A DNA stretch of 64,000 nucleotides from an uncultured Lachnospiraceae bacterium (GTDB taxonomy: Bacteria; Bacillota; Clostridia; Lachnospirales; Lachnospiraceae). Under the pieces are notes generated by a model, which was given only the letters and a program-made list of their open reading frames with translations, was not told where the DNA came from and did no database searches. The stretch covers positions 62,001-126,000 of the forward strand of contig CABSCP010000004.1 in NCBI GenBank assembly GCA_902476265.1. The letters are read 5' to 3'. Shown piece by piece: positions 9,325 to 17,465 of the stretch; position 1 is the stretch's first letter, and each line of letters starts with the position of its first letter. The position numbers and the translations under genes are program-made.

Positions 9325-11028
9325 TCATGCCTGCGTACCGCCAACCTCCTGTATCACTCCTCTTTCCGCGCTCACATATTCCGCGATATTCACCGCATGA
9401 TCTGCGATCCGCTCCAGATTGCTGACGATGTCCAAAAAGATCACACCGCTTTCCGGCTCGCATTTTCCTTTTGAAAGCCTGCGGATGTGTTTCTCCCGCA
9501 GTTCATCCTCCAGCATATCCACGCTCTGCTCCAGCACCTGCACAGAAGCCGCTGTCTCTGATGAGCCCGTTTCCCTTGCCTCCACCGCAATCTGCAGCGC
9601 CTGCAGGGTCTGTGCCGCAATCAGGTCCAGATCCGTTTTTCCTTTTTTGGAAAAAGAAACTTTATCTCTTTCCATGTTTTCGGCAAGCTCCGCAATATTT
9701 TCCGCATGGTCCCCCGCCCTTTCGATGTCGCTCACTGTATAGAAAAAGTTTTTCACCTGTTCATGCTGCACTTCCGTCAGAGAAAGGTTATCCACCTCCA
9801 CCAAAAAGGCGGTCAGCACTTTTTCCATGCCGTTGATATCCTTTTCTTTTTCATAAACTTCCTGCGCCTTTTTCCCGCTTTCGTCCCTCACCGCTTCCAG
9901 GGCCAGTTCCAGATTCAGGCAGGCTGCCCGTCCCATGGCCGCCACTTCCTTCTGCACTGCCGCCAGCGCAAAGGAAGGATTGTTCAGGATTCTCTTGTCC
10001 AGCCGCCGGGCCAGTTTTTTCACTTCACCGGTATCCTGTTCGTTCACACCGATCAGCTCCTCGTTTCCGGGAACCAGTTTTCCGGACAGCGCTACCAGCT
10101 TATCGGCAAAAGGCAGCATCACGAAGGTACAGGTAATGTTAAACACCGTATGGAATGCGGAAATTTCCACACTGGTCATGGACGCATTTCCCCAGGCCGG
10201 TACCACAAGGAATAAGATGTACATGATAACACCAAAAATCACCGCACCGAATACATTGAACAAAAGATGGATGACAGATGCGCGTTTTCCGTTTCGCCCC
10301 GCTCCTGCGCCGGACAAAAGAGCGGTCACACAGGTTCCGATATTCTGTCCCAGGGTGATGAACACCGCGGATTTCCAGTTGACAATCCCGTTTAATGCCA
10401 GCGTCTGCAGGATACCCACGGATGCGGAAGAACTCTGGATGACTGCGGTCACCACCGCGCCCGCTAAAATAGCCAGAATCGGGTTTTTCCCGAGAATGGT
10501 GAATGCCTGCGCAAAAACAGGAGCTTCCCTGTACGGCTTAATTGCATCCGACATAAAAGAAAGCCCGATGAACAGAATGGAAAAACCGATCAGGATTTCC
10601 CCCACCCTTTTCTTTTTATCCGATTTTACAAAAAGAACTACAAATGCGCCGATCCCCAGCAAAAGCGGCGCGAAGAACTCCGGTTTGAGCACGCTGCCCC
10701 ATTCGCTCATGGAAACGATCCAGGCCGTCACGGTAGTCCCGATATTGGCGCCCATGATCACACCCACCGCCTGGGCAAGACTGAGCATCCCCGCATTGAC
10801 GAACCCTACTACCATGACGGTGGTCGCCGACGAACTCTGTACCACCGCAGTCACCAGTGTGCCCGCCAGAATTGCCATCAGTCTGTTCTTTGTCAGAAAT
10901 CCCATCAGCTTCTGCATCCTGCCGCCCGCAAAGTGCTGCAGCCCTTCCGCCATGATGTGCATACCGTACAAAAACATTCCCAGACCGCCTACAAAGGTAA
11001 AAAGCATCGAAACGTCTTCAATACCCAT
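9325..11028 (-). CDS. Na/Pi cotransporter with C-terminal PhoU-like domain
   Basis: Sodium-phosphate symporter of the NptA/YjbB type, 567 residues. Two inverted membrane repeats carry the hallmark QSSSATTVMVVG and QSSSASVGILQT motifs, and helices begin GGLGMFLYGMHIM. The C-terminal 220 residues form a helical PhoU-like domain (SDIERAGDHAENIAE and SNLERIADHAVNIAE, the two metal-binding repeats). It imports phosphate, or exports it when in excess as in E. coli YjbB. It sits directly upstream of the two-component pair and behind a four-unit Pho box, pointing to phosphate-starvation control. Confidence 0.93.
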   Translation of the reverse strand: MGIEDVSMLFTFVGGLGMFLYGMHIMAEGLQHFAGGRMQKLMGFLTKNRLMAILAGTLVTAVVQSSSATTVMVVGFVNAGMLSLAQAVGVIMGANIGTTVTAWIVSMSEWGSVLKPEFFAPLLLGIGAFVVLFVKSDKKKRVGEILIGFSILFIGLSFMSDAIKPYREAPVFAQAFTILGKNPILAILAGAVVTAVIQSSSASVGILQTLALNGIVNWKSAVFITLGQNIGTCVTALLSGAGAGRNGKRASVIHLLFNVFGAVIFGVIMYILFLVVPAWGNASMTSVEISAFHTVFNITCTFVMLPFADKLVALSGKLVPGNEELIGVNEQDTGEVKKLARRLDKRILNNPSFALAAVQKEVAAMGRAACLNLELALEAVRDESGKKAQEVYEKEKDINGMEKVLTAFLVEVDNLSLTEVQHEQVKNFFYTVSDIERAGDHAENIAELAENMERDKVSFSKKGKTDLDLIAAQTLQALQIAVEARETGSSETAASVQVLEQSVDMLEDELREKHIRRLSKGKCEPESGVIFLDIVSNLERIADHAVNIAEYVSAERGVIQEVGGTQA

Positions 11029-11085
11029 AAAGCCCTCACTTTCTTCCTCACCAAAATATCGTTTTCTTCTTTCTCTTTCGACATC

Positions 11086-11139
11086 ATTGTAACAGTCCCA
11101 TGTAAAACCGCCCTAAGCCTTTTGTAAAATGTAAGTAAA
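11086..11139 (-). promoter_or_regulatory. Pho box and activated promoter of the NaPi gene
   Basis: On the minus strand four hexamers recur at exactly 11-bp intervals: TTTACT (11139-11134), TTTACA (11128-11123), CTTAGG (11117-11112), TTTACA (11106-11101). This resembles the tandem TT(A/C/T)ACA Pho boxes bound by PhoP in Bacillus. A -10 TACAAT (11091-11086) follows, with no good -35, as expected for an activator-dependent promoter. Confidence 0.72.
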
Positions 11140-11167
11140 TTTTTTTACATTGAGCCGGGCACAACCG

Positions 11168-11269
11168 GAAAGCGTCCGTCCCGAATGGGGAGCTTGCTCA
11201 CCAGGCGGGATGAACGATTTCCGGTGTATGCCGCGAATGCCACAAAGCGAGGAAATGCAACGCATTTCC
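11168..11269. other. Structured intergenic segment with large hairpins
   Basis: Two nested inverted repeats fill this gene-free stretch. CCGGAAAGCGT (11168 on) pairs with ACGATTTCCGG (ending near 11224) with one mismatch, and TCCCG/CGGGA pair inside. A separate hairpin GGAAATGC-aac-GCATTTCC lies at 11251-11269. No ORF or known riboswitch core is recognised. It lies in the leader region of the NaPi gene if transcription starts further upstream, or in dead space between two minus-strand units. Confidence 0.45.
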
Positions 11270-11330
11270 AATGCTTGTTCCACTCTGATTTTCGTCCTCC
11301 GGTGAACCTCATCTCTTTTTATCTTTCACA

Positions 11331-11367
11331 ATTTTAAAGGCCGCCATTCAATCAGAACGGCGGCCTT
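11331..11367 (-). terminator. Terminator overlapping the end of Rpn copy 1
   Basis: Stem GGCCGCC / GGCGGCC (11339-11345, 11359-11365) with A/T flanks, followed on the minus strand by TTTAAAATT. The stop codon of the nuclease gene lies inside the hairpin. Confidence 0.75.
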
Positions 11368-12334
11368 CTTTCATTATTGTTTCTTTTCCTAAATTCTGCA
11401 GTCCGTATTCCAAAAACAGTTCTCTCCTTCTGCTTTCATCCGTCACGATAAGCTCCACCTCCGACATGCGGCCGTCAGCAAGAAGCTTTCCCACCAGAAC
11501 CGCAAAAGCATTTTCTCCCTCCATCCTGCTTTCTTCCATCATTTCGTCCAAAGCTCTGCACATATCTACCGTACCTCTCCTTTCCGGATTCTCTCTTTTA
11601 TAGCCCAACAATTTTTCACAGCCGGTCATCACGCTGACCGTTTCAAAGGTTTCTTCGTCCATATACCGGAATCGTTCTTCATTTTTCCGGCAGTATTCCT
11701 TCATCTTTTCCTTATCTTCGCTGCGTTTCATCATACCGACCAGTTCCCGCAGCCCTGTTTTAAAACATGTTTCTTCCATGTCCGGCAGCGTCACAAGATT
11801 CATCCGGTAGTTTGCTGTATAAGCTTTGAAAGATTCGTTTTCTCCTTCAAAGTTTAGCATATCATGCAGCTCCCTGCAAGTGTCCCACTCCCCCTTCCCG
11901 TGATAGAAGACAATGGTAACCACCGGGTTTAGCTTATCTTCCTCTTTCATTCCGGATAAATATTCCGCGCCGCTTTTCAGATCATTCTTTTCCTTATGCC
12001 TGTCCCTGATTCCCTTCAGCTGTCTTGCATAGTCCGCCACATCATACTCCATACAACGGAACGGCATCGCATAATGCAGCTCATCCTGGTTTTCTACTGC
12101 CAGGACCGCGTATACCCTGCCCCGGCATAACTTTTTCACCACATCCCTTGTGCGCCCAGCGTTTCTTAACTTTCCGCCGGAAGCCTCATATTTCACATGA
12201 TATTCCTTTGATCCCTCTGACAGCTCTTCCGGACGGATTCCTTTTTTTCCCTTAAAAAGACAGCCGTCCACAAAATCTGCAAAAACCGCCGGTTTTTCCA
12301 GAAATGCGCACAGTACATCGTTCTTTTCTCCCAT
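11348..12334 (-). CDS. Rpn/YhgA-like PD-(D/E)XK nuclease, copy 1
   Basis: 328-residue protein of the recombination-promoting nuclease (Rpn, transposase_31/YhgA-like) type. The catalytic core is in the first 110 residues: Asp in GRTRDVVKKL and the E-x-Q of VYAVLAVENQDE. The C-terminal part is the variable helical region (MDEETFETVSVMTGCEKLL). Rpn proteins make DNA breaks and promote RecA-independent recombination; many gut clostridia carry several copies. It is identical to copy 2 except for the last 15 residues (NLGKETIMKEGRRSD here). GGAGGAGGTAC precedes the ATG. Confidence 0.8.
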   Translation of the reverse strand: MGEKNDVLCAFLEKPAVFADFVDGCLFKGKKGIRPEELSEGSKEYHVKYEASGGKLRNAGRTRDVVKKLCRGRVYAVLAVENQDELHYAMPFRCMEYDVADYARQLKGIRDRHKEKNDLKSGAEYLSGMKEEDKLNPVVTIVFYHGKGEWDTCRELHDMLNFEGENESFKAYTANYRMNLVTLPDMEETCFKTGLRELVGMMKRSEDKEKMKEYCRKNEERFRYMDEETFETVSVMTGCEKLLGYKRENPERRGTVDMCRALDEMMEESRMEGENAFAVLVGKLLADGRMSEVELIVTDESRRRELFLEYGLQNLGKETIMKEGRRSD

Positions 12335-12518
12335 GTACCTCCTCCTTCTATTTCTTTCTTCGTCTGGATTGGAAACTTGGGCGATTGTGCCCGGACGAAC
12401 GTCCCTGACAGCTCCGGCCTGTTTGATAGGATTACCGGAACCTACCGATTCTCCAATTCTTTCAGATCTGCCCGTTCCCCATCTGCAGGAACAGGATACT
12501 CACATCGCAGCTGAAAGC
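11382..12518. repeat. Direct repeat, unit 1 of Rpn duplication
   Basis: About 1.14 kb that recurs 1326 bp downstream in the same orientation. It covers the Rpn gene and about 180 bp of its upstream region. Only a handful of base differences are visible, almost all at the two edges; within the coding region I see none. Confidence 0.92.
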
Positions 12519-12697
12519 GGCGGCTATCAGTACACTCTGCCCTGTCCGCCGTAATTTTATTATAAAAATCCCGCAATTTAGCGGACAAGACAGTATGTGC
12601 AAGCAAGATCATCTTATCTATTTAAAGATAGCCTATTTTCTAATGTGCACTTTTAACAACGCCGAACGGGATATCGTGCGAAAATAAGCTCTGTTTT

Positions 12698-13660
12698 TCA
12701 CTGCCTGTCTTCTCCTAAATCCTGCAGTCCGTATTCCAAAAACAGTTCTCTCCTTCTGCTTTCATCCGTCACGATAAGCTCCACCTCCGACATGCGGCCG
12801 TCAGCAAGAAGCTTTCCCACCAGAACCGCAAAAGCATTTTCTCCCTCCATCCTGCTTTCTTCCATCATTTCGTCCAAAGCTCTGCACATATCTACCGTAC
12901 CTCTCCTTTCCGGATTCTCTCTTTTATAGCCCAACAATTTTTCACAGCCGGTCATCACGCTGACCGTTTCAAAGGTTTCTTCGTCCATATACCGGAATCG
13001 TTCTTCATTTTTCCGGCAGTATTCCTTCATCTTTTCCTTATCTTCGCTGCGTTTCATCATACCGACCAGTTCCCGCAGCCCTGTTTTAAAACATGTTTCT
13101 TCCATGTCCGGCAGCGTCACAAGATTCATCCGGTAGTTTGCTGTATAAGCTTTGAAAGATTCGTTTTCTCCTTCAAAGTTTAGCATATCATGCAGCTCCC
13201 TGCAAGTGTCCCACTCCCCCTTCCCGTGATAGAAGACAATGGTAACCACCGGGTTTAGCTTATCTTCCTCTTTCATTCCGGATAAATATTCCGCGCCGCT
13301 TTTCAGATCATTCTTTTCCTTATGCCTGTCCCTGATTCCCTTCAGCTGTCTTGCATAGTCCGCCACATCATACTCCATACAACGGAACGGCATCGCATAA
13401 TGCAGCTCATCCTGGTTTTCTACTGCCAGGACCGCGTATACCCTGCCCCGGCATAACTTTTTCACCACATCCCTTGTGCGCCCAGCGTTTCTTAACTTTC
13501 CGCCGGAAGCCTCATATTTCACATGATATTCCTTTGATCCCTCTGACAGCTCTTCCGGACGGATTCCTTTTTTTCCCTTAAAAAGACAGCCGTCCACAAA
13601 ATCTGCAAAAACCGCCGGTTTTTCCAGAAATGCGCACAGTACATCGTTCTTTTCTCCCAT
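12698..13660 (-). CDS. Rpn/YhgA-like PD-(D/E)XK nuclease, copy 2
   Basis: 320-residue twin of the gene at 11348-12334, with the same catalytic Asp (GRTRDVVKKL) and E-x-Q (LAVENQDE). Identity holds up to the last few residues, where this copy ends in DLGEDRQ because the duplication boundary falls there. The upstream 180 bp are shared, so both copies probably have the same promoter and RBS. Near-zero divergence implies recent duplication or ongoing gene conversion. Confidence 0.8.
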   Translation of the reverse strand: MGEKNDVLCAFLEKPAVFADFVDGCLFKGKKGIRPEELSEGSKEYHVKYEASGGKLRNAGRTRDVVKKLCRGRVYAVLAVENQDELHYAMPFRCMEYDVADYARQLKGIRDRHKEKNDLKSGAEYLSGMKEEDKLNPVVTIVFYHGKGEWDTCRELHDMLNFEGENESFKAYTANYRMNLVTLPDMEETCFKTGLRELVGMMKRSEDKEKMKEYCRKNEERFRYMDEETFETVSVMTGCEKLLGYKRENPERRGTVDMCRALDEMMEESRMEGENAFAVLVGKLLADGRMSEVELIVTDESRRRELFLEYGLQDLGEDRQ

Positions 13661-13844
13661 GTACCTCCTCCTTCTATTTCTTTCTTCGTCTGGATTGGAA
13701 ACTTGGGCGATTGTGCCCGGACGAACGTCCCTGACAGCTCCGGCCTGTTTGATAGGATTACCGGAACCTACTGATTCTCCAATTCTTTCAGATCCTTCTG
13801 TTCCCCATCTGCAGGAACAGAATACTCACATCGCAGCCAAAAGC
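12708..13844. repeat. Direct repeat, unit 2 of Rpn duplication
   Basis: Second copy of the 1.14-kb repeat. No terminal inverted repeats, transposase or target-site duplication flank either unit, so it looks like a segmental duplication, not a transposition. The 190 bp between the units (12519-12707) hold no gene I can support. Confidence 0.92.
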
Positions 13845-13931
13845 CCGATATCTGTTATTAATATAGCAGAAAGGCCTGCCCTTCGCAAGTAACTTTTCAG
13901 GCACTATCGCTCCGAAACAGGCTTTTCAGGG

Positions 13932-13972
13932 AACCAAAAACGGCGCCCGGAGCGCACCGCCCTAAACGCCGT
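13932..13972 (-). terminator. Terminator after uppP
   Basis: ACGGCG / CGCCGT arms (13940-13945, 13967-13972) with a GC-rich inner segment; the minus strand continues with TTTTTGGTT. It closes the patatin-uppP operon. Confidence 0.65.
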
Positions 13973-13994
13973 CCGTTTGTCAGGAAAGTTCCTG

Positions 13995-14864
13995 TTATTT
14001 TCCCAGCAGAAATCCTTTTATCATAAAGAAGTAAAACAGCACCAGCACGCCCAAAACGATGCGGTACCAGCCAAACACCTTGAAATCATGCTTTTTAATA
14101 TAGCTCATCAGGAAACGGATGACAAGCATGGATACTACAAATGCAACGATCATTCCTGTGGCGAGAAGCGCCGCTTCCATTCCGGTAAAAGAAAAACCGA
14201 ATTTCAATATCTTTAAAAGACTTGCGCCCAGCATTACCGGAATTGCCAGAAAGAAGGTGAATTCCGCCGCCACCGTTCTGGAAATGCCGATCATCAGGCC
14301 GCCTAAAATCGTAGCCCCCGACCGGGAGGTACCGGGAAAGACCGCTGCGATGAGCTGAAACAGGCCGATGATCAGAGCGTCTTTGTAACTCAAATCTTCC
14401 AGATGCCGCACCCGCGCTCTTTTTCCGTGATTTTTATTTTCAATGATAATAAACCCGATACCGAACAAAATCAGCATTACCGCCACTGTGATCGGATTGT
14501 ACAGGTATTTTTCCAGAATATCATCAAAAAAGATTCCCACCACTGCCGCCGGAATGCAGGCTGCAATAATTTTAAACCACATGGAAAAAGTATCTTTTTT
14601 AATGACATTCTTTGCCCCACGTGACAAATCAAAGGGGAAAATCTTATTCCAGAACAGCACTACCACCGCCAGGATAGCGCCCAGCTGAATCACGACCAGG
14701 AACATATCCCAGAATTCTGGCGTTGTATCCATGTGTACAAATTCATCCAGCAGGATCATATGGCCGGTACTGCTGACCGGAAGCCATTCCGTAATGCCCT
14801 CCACGATACCGAACAGAACTGCCTTTAATATCTCAATAAAAGATGTCACTGTCTTTTCCTCCAT
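13995..14864 (-). CDS. uppP: Undecaprenyl-diphosphatase UppP (BacA)
   Basis: Membrane enzyme that recycles undecaprenyl pyrophosphate to the monophosphate carrier for cell-wall synthesis and confers basal bacitracin tolerance. The 289 residues match the family. Both signature motifs are present: the Glu-rich EGITEWLPVSSTGH near residue 20 and FPGTSRSGAT near 180. About eight membrane helices are visible. It starts one base after the stop of the patatin gene, so the two are co-translated. Confidence 0.96.
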   Translation of the reverse strand: MEEKTVTSFIEILKAVLFGIVEGITEWLPVSSTGHMILLDEFVHMDTTPEFWDMFLVVIQLGAILAVVVLFWNKIFPFDLSRGAKNVIKKDTFSMWFKIIAACIPAAVVGIFFDDILEKYLYNPITVAVMLILFGIGFIIIENKNHGKRARVRHLEDLSYKDALIIGLFQLIAAVFPGTSRSGATILGGLMIGISRTVAAEFTFFLAIPVMLGASLLKILKFGFSFTGMEAALLATGMIVAFVVSMLVIRFLMSYIKKHDFKVFGWYRIVLGVLVLFYFFMIKGFLLGK

Positions 14865-15758
14865 TTACCGGAATGCTGTCCGGTCACTGCCGGTCTGATT
14901 ACCGGATGTTTCGCTTAAATATTCCATCAATTCCTCATAGTGCTGCCGGGCTTCTTCATATCCCTCTTCATACAGCCGTTTCAGTTTATCCCTGTCTTTT
15001 TCAATCCGTCTCACATCGCTTTTTTGGCGGGGCTGAATCAAAAAGGCATTCCCGTTTTTCACCTGTTCTTCCAGGTAATCCAGCGTTTTATTATATTCGA
15101 TGTGCCTGTTTTTCATCAGCTCATAGACCTTAGGGTACTTTGCGTATTTTACTTTTAAAAGACCCAGATGTTCCGAAGGTTTTCTTCGGTATCCCACCTC
15201 TTTGGTCATAACCACCACATTTTTCCGATTTCCGTCGGTAACCGAATGAAGCAGCGGAATGGGATCCGCCAGCCCGCCGTCCAGATACAGTCTGTTGCCG
15301 ATTTTTACATTTCTGGAAACCAGCGGCAGCGATGCCGATGCCCGCACCGCATCGATATCCGTATGCAGATCCTTCATGGGGAGATATTCCGCCATTCCTG
15401 TTTCAATATTTGTGACCACCGCATAGCCCCTGCTTCGATTCCGGGCATACGCCTCATAATCGAAGGGGTTCAGACTGTCCGGAATCCGGTGATAGCACAT
15501 ATCCACATTGAAAAGATCCCCTGTTTTCAGCAGACTTGAAACGCCCCAGTAGTTCTTATCGTCCAGATAATCCGTCACCACCGCATAGGCTCTGCCTTTC
15601 TGTTTGGAAAGATAGCTGCACAGATGGCAGGCTCCGGCAGAAACGCCATAGCATTTTGCAAAATCAATATTCCTGTCCAGGAAGAAATCCAGCACTCCGG
15701 CGGTAAAAACACCTTTCATTCCGCCGCCTTCCAAAACAAGCCCAGCCTGATATAACAT
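14865..15758 (-). CDS. Patatin-like phospholipase
   Basis: Predicted lipid acyl hydrolase of 297 residues. The oxyanion loop GGGMKGVFTAG, the nucleophile elbow GVSAG (Ser about 41) and the catalytic Asp in DGGLADPIP give the full patatin Ser-Asp dyad. No signal peptide, so cytosolic or membrane-associated. AAAGGAGG precedes the ATG at 15758. The coupling with uppP suggests envelope lipid turnover, but the substrate is unknown. Confidence 0.87.
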   Translation of the reverse strand: MLYQAGLVLEGGGMKGVFTAGVLDFFLDRNIDFAKCYGVSAGACHLCSYLSKQKGRAYAVVTDYLDDKNYWGVSSLLKTGDLFNVDMCYHRIPDSLNPFDYEAYARNRSRGYAVVTNIETGMAEYLPMKDLHTDIDAVRASASLPLVSRNVKIGNRLYLDGGLADPIPLLHSVTDGNRKNVVVMTKEVGYRRKPSEHLGLLKVKYAKYPKVYELMKNRHIEYNKTLDYLEEQVKNGNAFLIQPRQKSDVRRIEKDRDKLKRLYEEGYEEARQHYEELMEYLSETSGNQTGSDRTAFR

Positions 15759-15800
15759 ATTTATGCCTCCTTTTGCCCAATCATACCGGATGCATTGTTT

Positions 15801-16991
15801 CTATTTCCCATAAACCTCTCTCGCAAATCTGCGCAGAACAGGAAGGGAACGCTCTACTTTTTCCGTATCAATGCAGTAAGCCATCCGGAAATAGCCGGGA
15901 CATCCGAAGGAATCCGCAGGCACTAAAACCAGGTCATACTCCAGCGCTTTCCGGCAAAATGTGACCGCATCCTCTTCCAGCGCCTTCGGAAAGATATAAA
16001 AGGTCCCTTCCGGCTTCACCACTTCAAAACCGAGCTCTGTCAGACAGTCATAGAGAAGATTTCTGTTTTTTTCATAAACGGAAAAATCCGCCGTCTGATC
16101 CAGCACTTCGGCCACCGCCAGCTGCATCAGGGAAGAGGGGCAGTTGTGTCCGATCCCTCTGGAAATCTGGCCGCACATGTTCACAATTTCTGCTGCATTT
16201 GAGCAGTCCGGATTCACCGCAAGATAACCGATCCTTTCTCCCGGCAGAGACAGCGCCTTAGAAAAGGAATAACAGGAAATCGTATTTGCATAATATTTTG
16301 AAACATATGGCTGTTTTTTTCCGTCAAACACAATTTCCCGGTAAGGTTCATCGGAAATCAGGAAAATTTCGTGCCCATACTCCTTTTCCTTTTCTTCCAG
16401 AATAGCCGCAAGTTTGGTGAGCGTCTCGGCCGAATAAACCGCCCCGGAGGGATTGTTCGGCGTATTGATGAGAACAGCGGCCGTTTTGGGTCCGATCATT
16501 CCCATAAACGCTTTAAAATTGATCTGAAAGCGCTCCGTATCCGCCGGAACCACCTTCAAAACCGCCCCCGTCAAATCCACATAAGGATGATACTCCGGGA
16601 AAAACGGTGCGAAAGTGAGCACTTCCTCTCCCGCCGCAGTCACCGCCCGCAGCGCATGTGCAATCGCCGCGGCAGCAGCGGAAACCGGGAAAATGTGCTC
16701 CGGCCCGTAATTCATGTCAAAACGTTCATTCAGGGATGCCGCAATTTTCTCTTTTACGGAAGGAATTCCCAGCGTGGGGCTATAGCCGTGCAGCTCCATG
16801 GGATCTTTTTCCTTCAAAAGGGAAATTACCGTATCCGTAAAACGCTGGGGCACCGGAACCGAAGGATTTCCAAGACTATAATCAAAAACATTCTCCCGGC
16901 CGATCACCGCCGCCCTCTGTGCCGCCGTTTCGGATAACACGCGGATCACGGATTTTGCACCCAGCATCTTTCTGTATTTTTCTGCTATCAT
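15801..16991 (-). CDS. PLP-dependent aminotransferase, class I/II
   Basis: Fold-type I aminotransferase of 396 residues, AspB-like. NTPNNPSGAVY is the conserved Asn-Pro loop, the Schiff-base Lys is in YSFSKALSLPGERIGY and the carboxylate-binding Arg in YFRMAYC. The amino-acid substrate cannot be told from sequence. The ATG at 16991 with AAGAGGT upstream is preferred to the longer reading from 17060, whose extra residues lack homology. It is divergent from the ROK gene across the repeat-filled region at 17.1-17.4 kb. Confidence 0.88.
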   Translation of the reverse strand: MIAEKYRKMLGAKSVIRVLSETAAQRAAVIGRENVFDYSLGNPSVPVPQRFTDTVISLLKEKDPMELHGYSPTLGIPSVKEKIAASLNERFDMNYGPEHIFPVSAAAAAIAHALRAVTAAGEEVLTFAPFFPEYHPYVDLTGAVLKVVPADTERFQINFKAFMGMIGPKTAAVLINTPNNPSGAVYSAETLTKLAAILEEKEKEYGHEIFLISDEPYREIVFDGKKQPYVSKYYANTISCYSFSKALSLPGERIGYLAVNPDCSNAAEIVNMCGQISRGIGHNCPSSLMQLAVAEVLDQTADFSVYEKNRNLLYDCLTELGFEVVKPEGTFYIFPKALEEDAVTFCRKALEYDLVLVPADSFGCPGYFRMAYCIDTEKVERSLPVLRRFAREVYGK

Positions 16992-17125
16992 AATAACTGG
17001 TACCTCTTTTCCTGCTGCTGACTCCTGTCCTGACACAGCTGAACAGTAACATTTTAGCACAACTTCCCCTGCAGTTCCACGTTTTTATGAAGAAACCCCC
17101 TCTTTCCTCCCCGGCGTCCGCGTGG

Positions 17126-17131
17126 TATAAT
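17126..17131 (+). promoter_or_regulatory. Extended -10 promoter toward the ROK gene
   Basis: TATAAT preceded by TGG (extended -10) with no convincing -35. Transcription would begin near 17138, inside the palindrome at 17135-17167, giving a leader of about 325 nt. Confidence 0.6.
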
Positions 17132-17134
17132 GAA

Positions 17135-17167
17135 GGCCATCACCACAACTATGTTGTGGTGATGGCC
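17135..17167. promoter_or_regulatory. Perfect 15-bp palindrome, operator candidate
   Basis: GGCCATCACCACAAC-tat-GTTGTGGTGATGGCC: fully complementary 15-nt arms around 3 nt, overlapping the expected start site of the plus-strand promoter. It could be an operator or, as RNA, a very stable hairpin at the 5' end of the transcript. Confidence 0.6.
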
Positions 17168-17360
17168 GCTACTTCCCATTTTTTGTAAAAAAAATGGGAA
17201 GGTTCCTTTATATCCAACTTGTTGGGAGCATGGCCGCTACTTCCCATTTTTTTGTAAAAAAAAATGGGAAGGTTCCTTTATATCCCAACTTGTTGGGAGC
17301 ATGGCCGCTACTTCCCATTTTTTTGTAAAAAAAACGGGAAGGTTCCTTTATCGGTTCCTT
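17162..17360. repeat. Tandem array of hairpin units, 68-71 bp, 2.8 copies
   Basis: Three copies begin at 17162, 17230 and 17301 with ATGGCCGCTACTTCCCA. Each contains a 13-bp inverted repeat (CTTCCCATTTTTT / AAAAAATGGGAAG around GT) and, in the first two, a palindrome CCCAACTTGTTGGG. The third has one base change in the right arm and is truncated. The array lies wholly in the predicted 5' leader of the ROK gene. No T-box or known riboswitch core was recognised. Confidence 0.9.
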
Positions 17361-17465
17361 TAATAATCGCAACCACACAGGAATAACCTTGAACTTTTCG
17401 GCGTCCCCCGCCGGATGGACTCTGAAAAGTTCTCTATCTCCTATAAATCAGGAAAGGAAATTTTT

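Noticed and set aside
9935..11092. 385-codon plus-strand reading frame opposite the NaPi gene
   Set aside because: Antisense shadow: no RBS, composition (Pro/Thr/Ser-rich) unlike a protein, and the minus strand has clear symporter motifs.
11348..13660. Rpn pair as an insertion sequence
   Set aside because: No terminal inverted repeats, target-site duplication or DDE transposase; the repeat is a direct segmental duplication.
17162..17360. T-box or other known riboswitch before the ROK gene
   Set aside because: No T-box consensus, no specifier hairpin and no conserved riboswitch core; units are simple tandem repeats.
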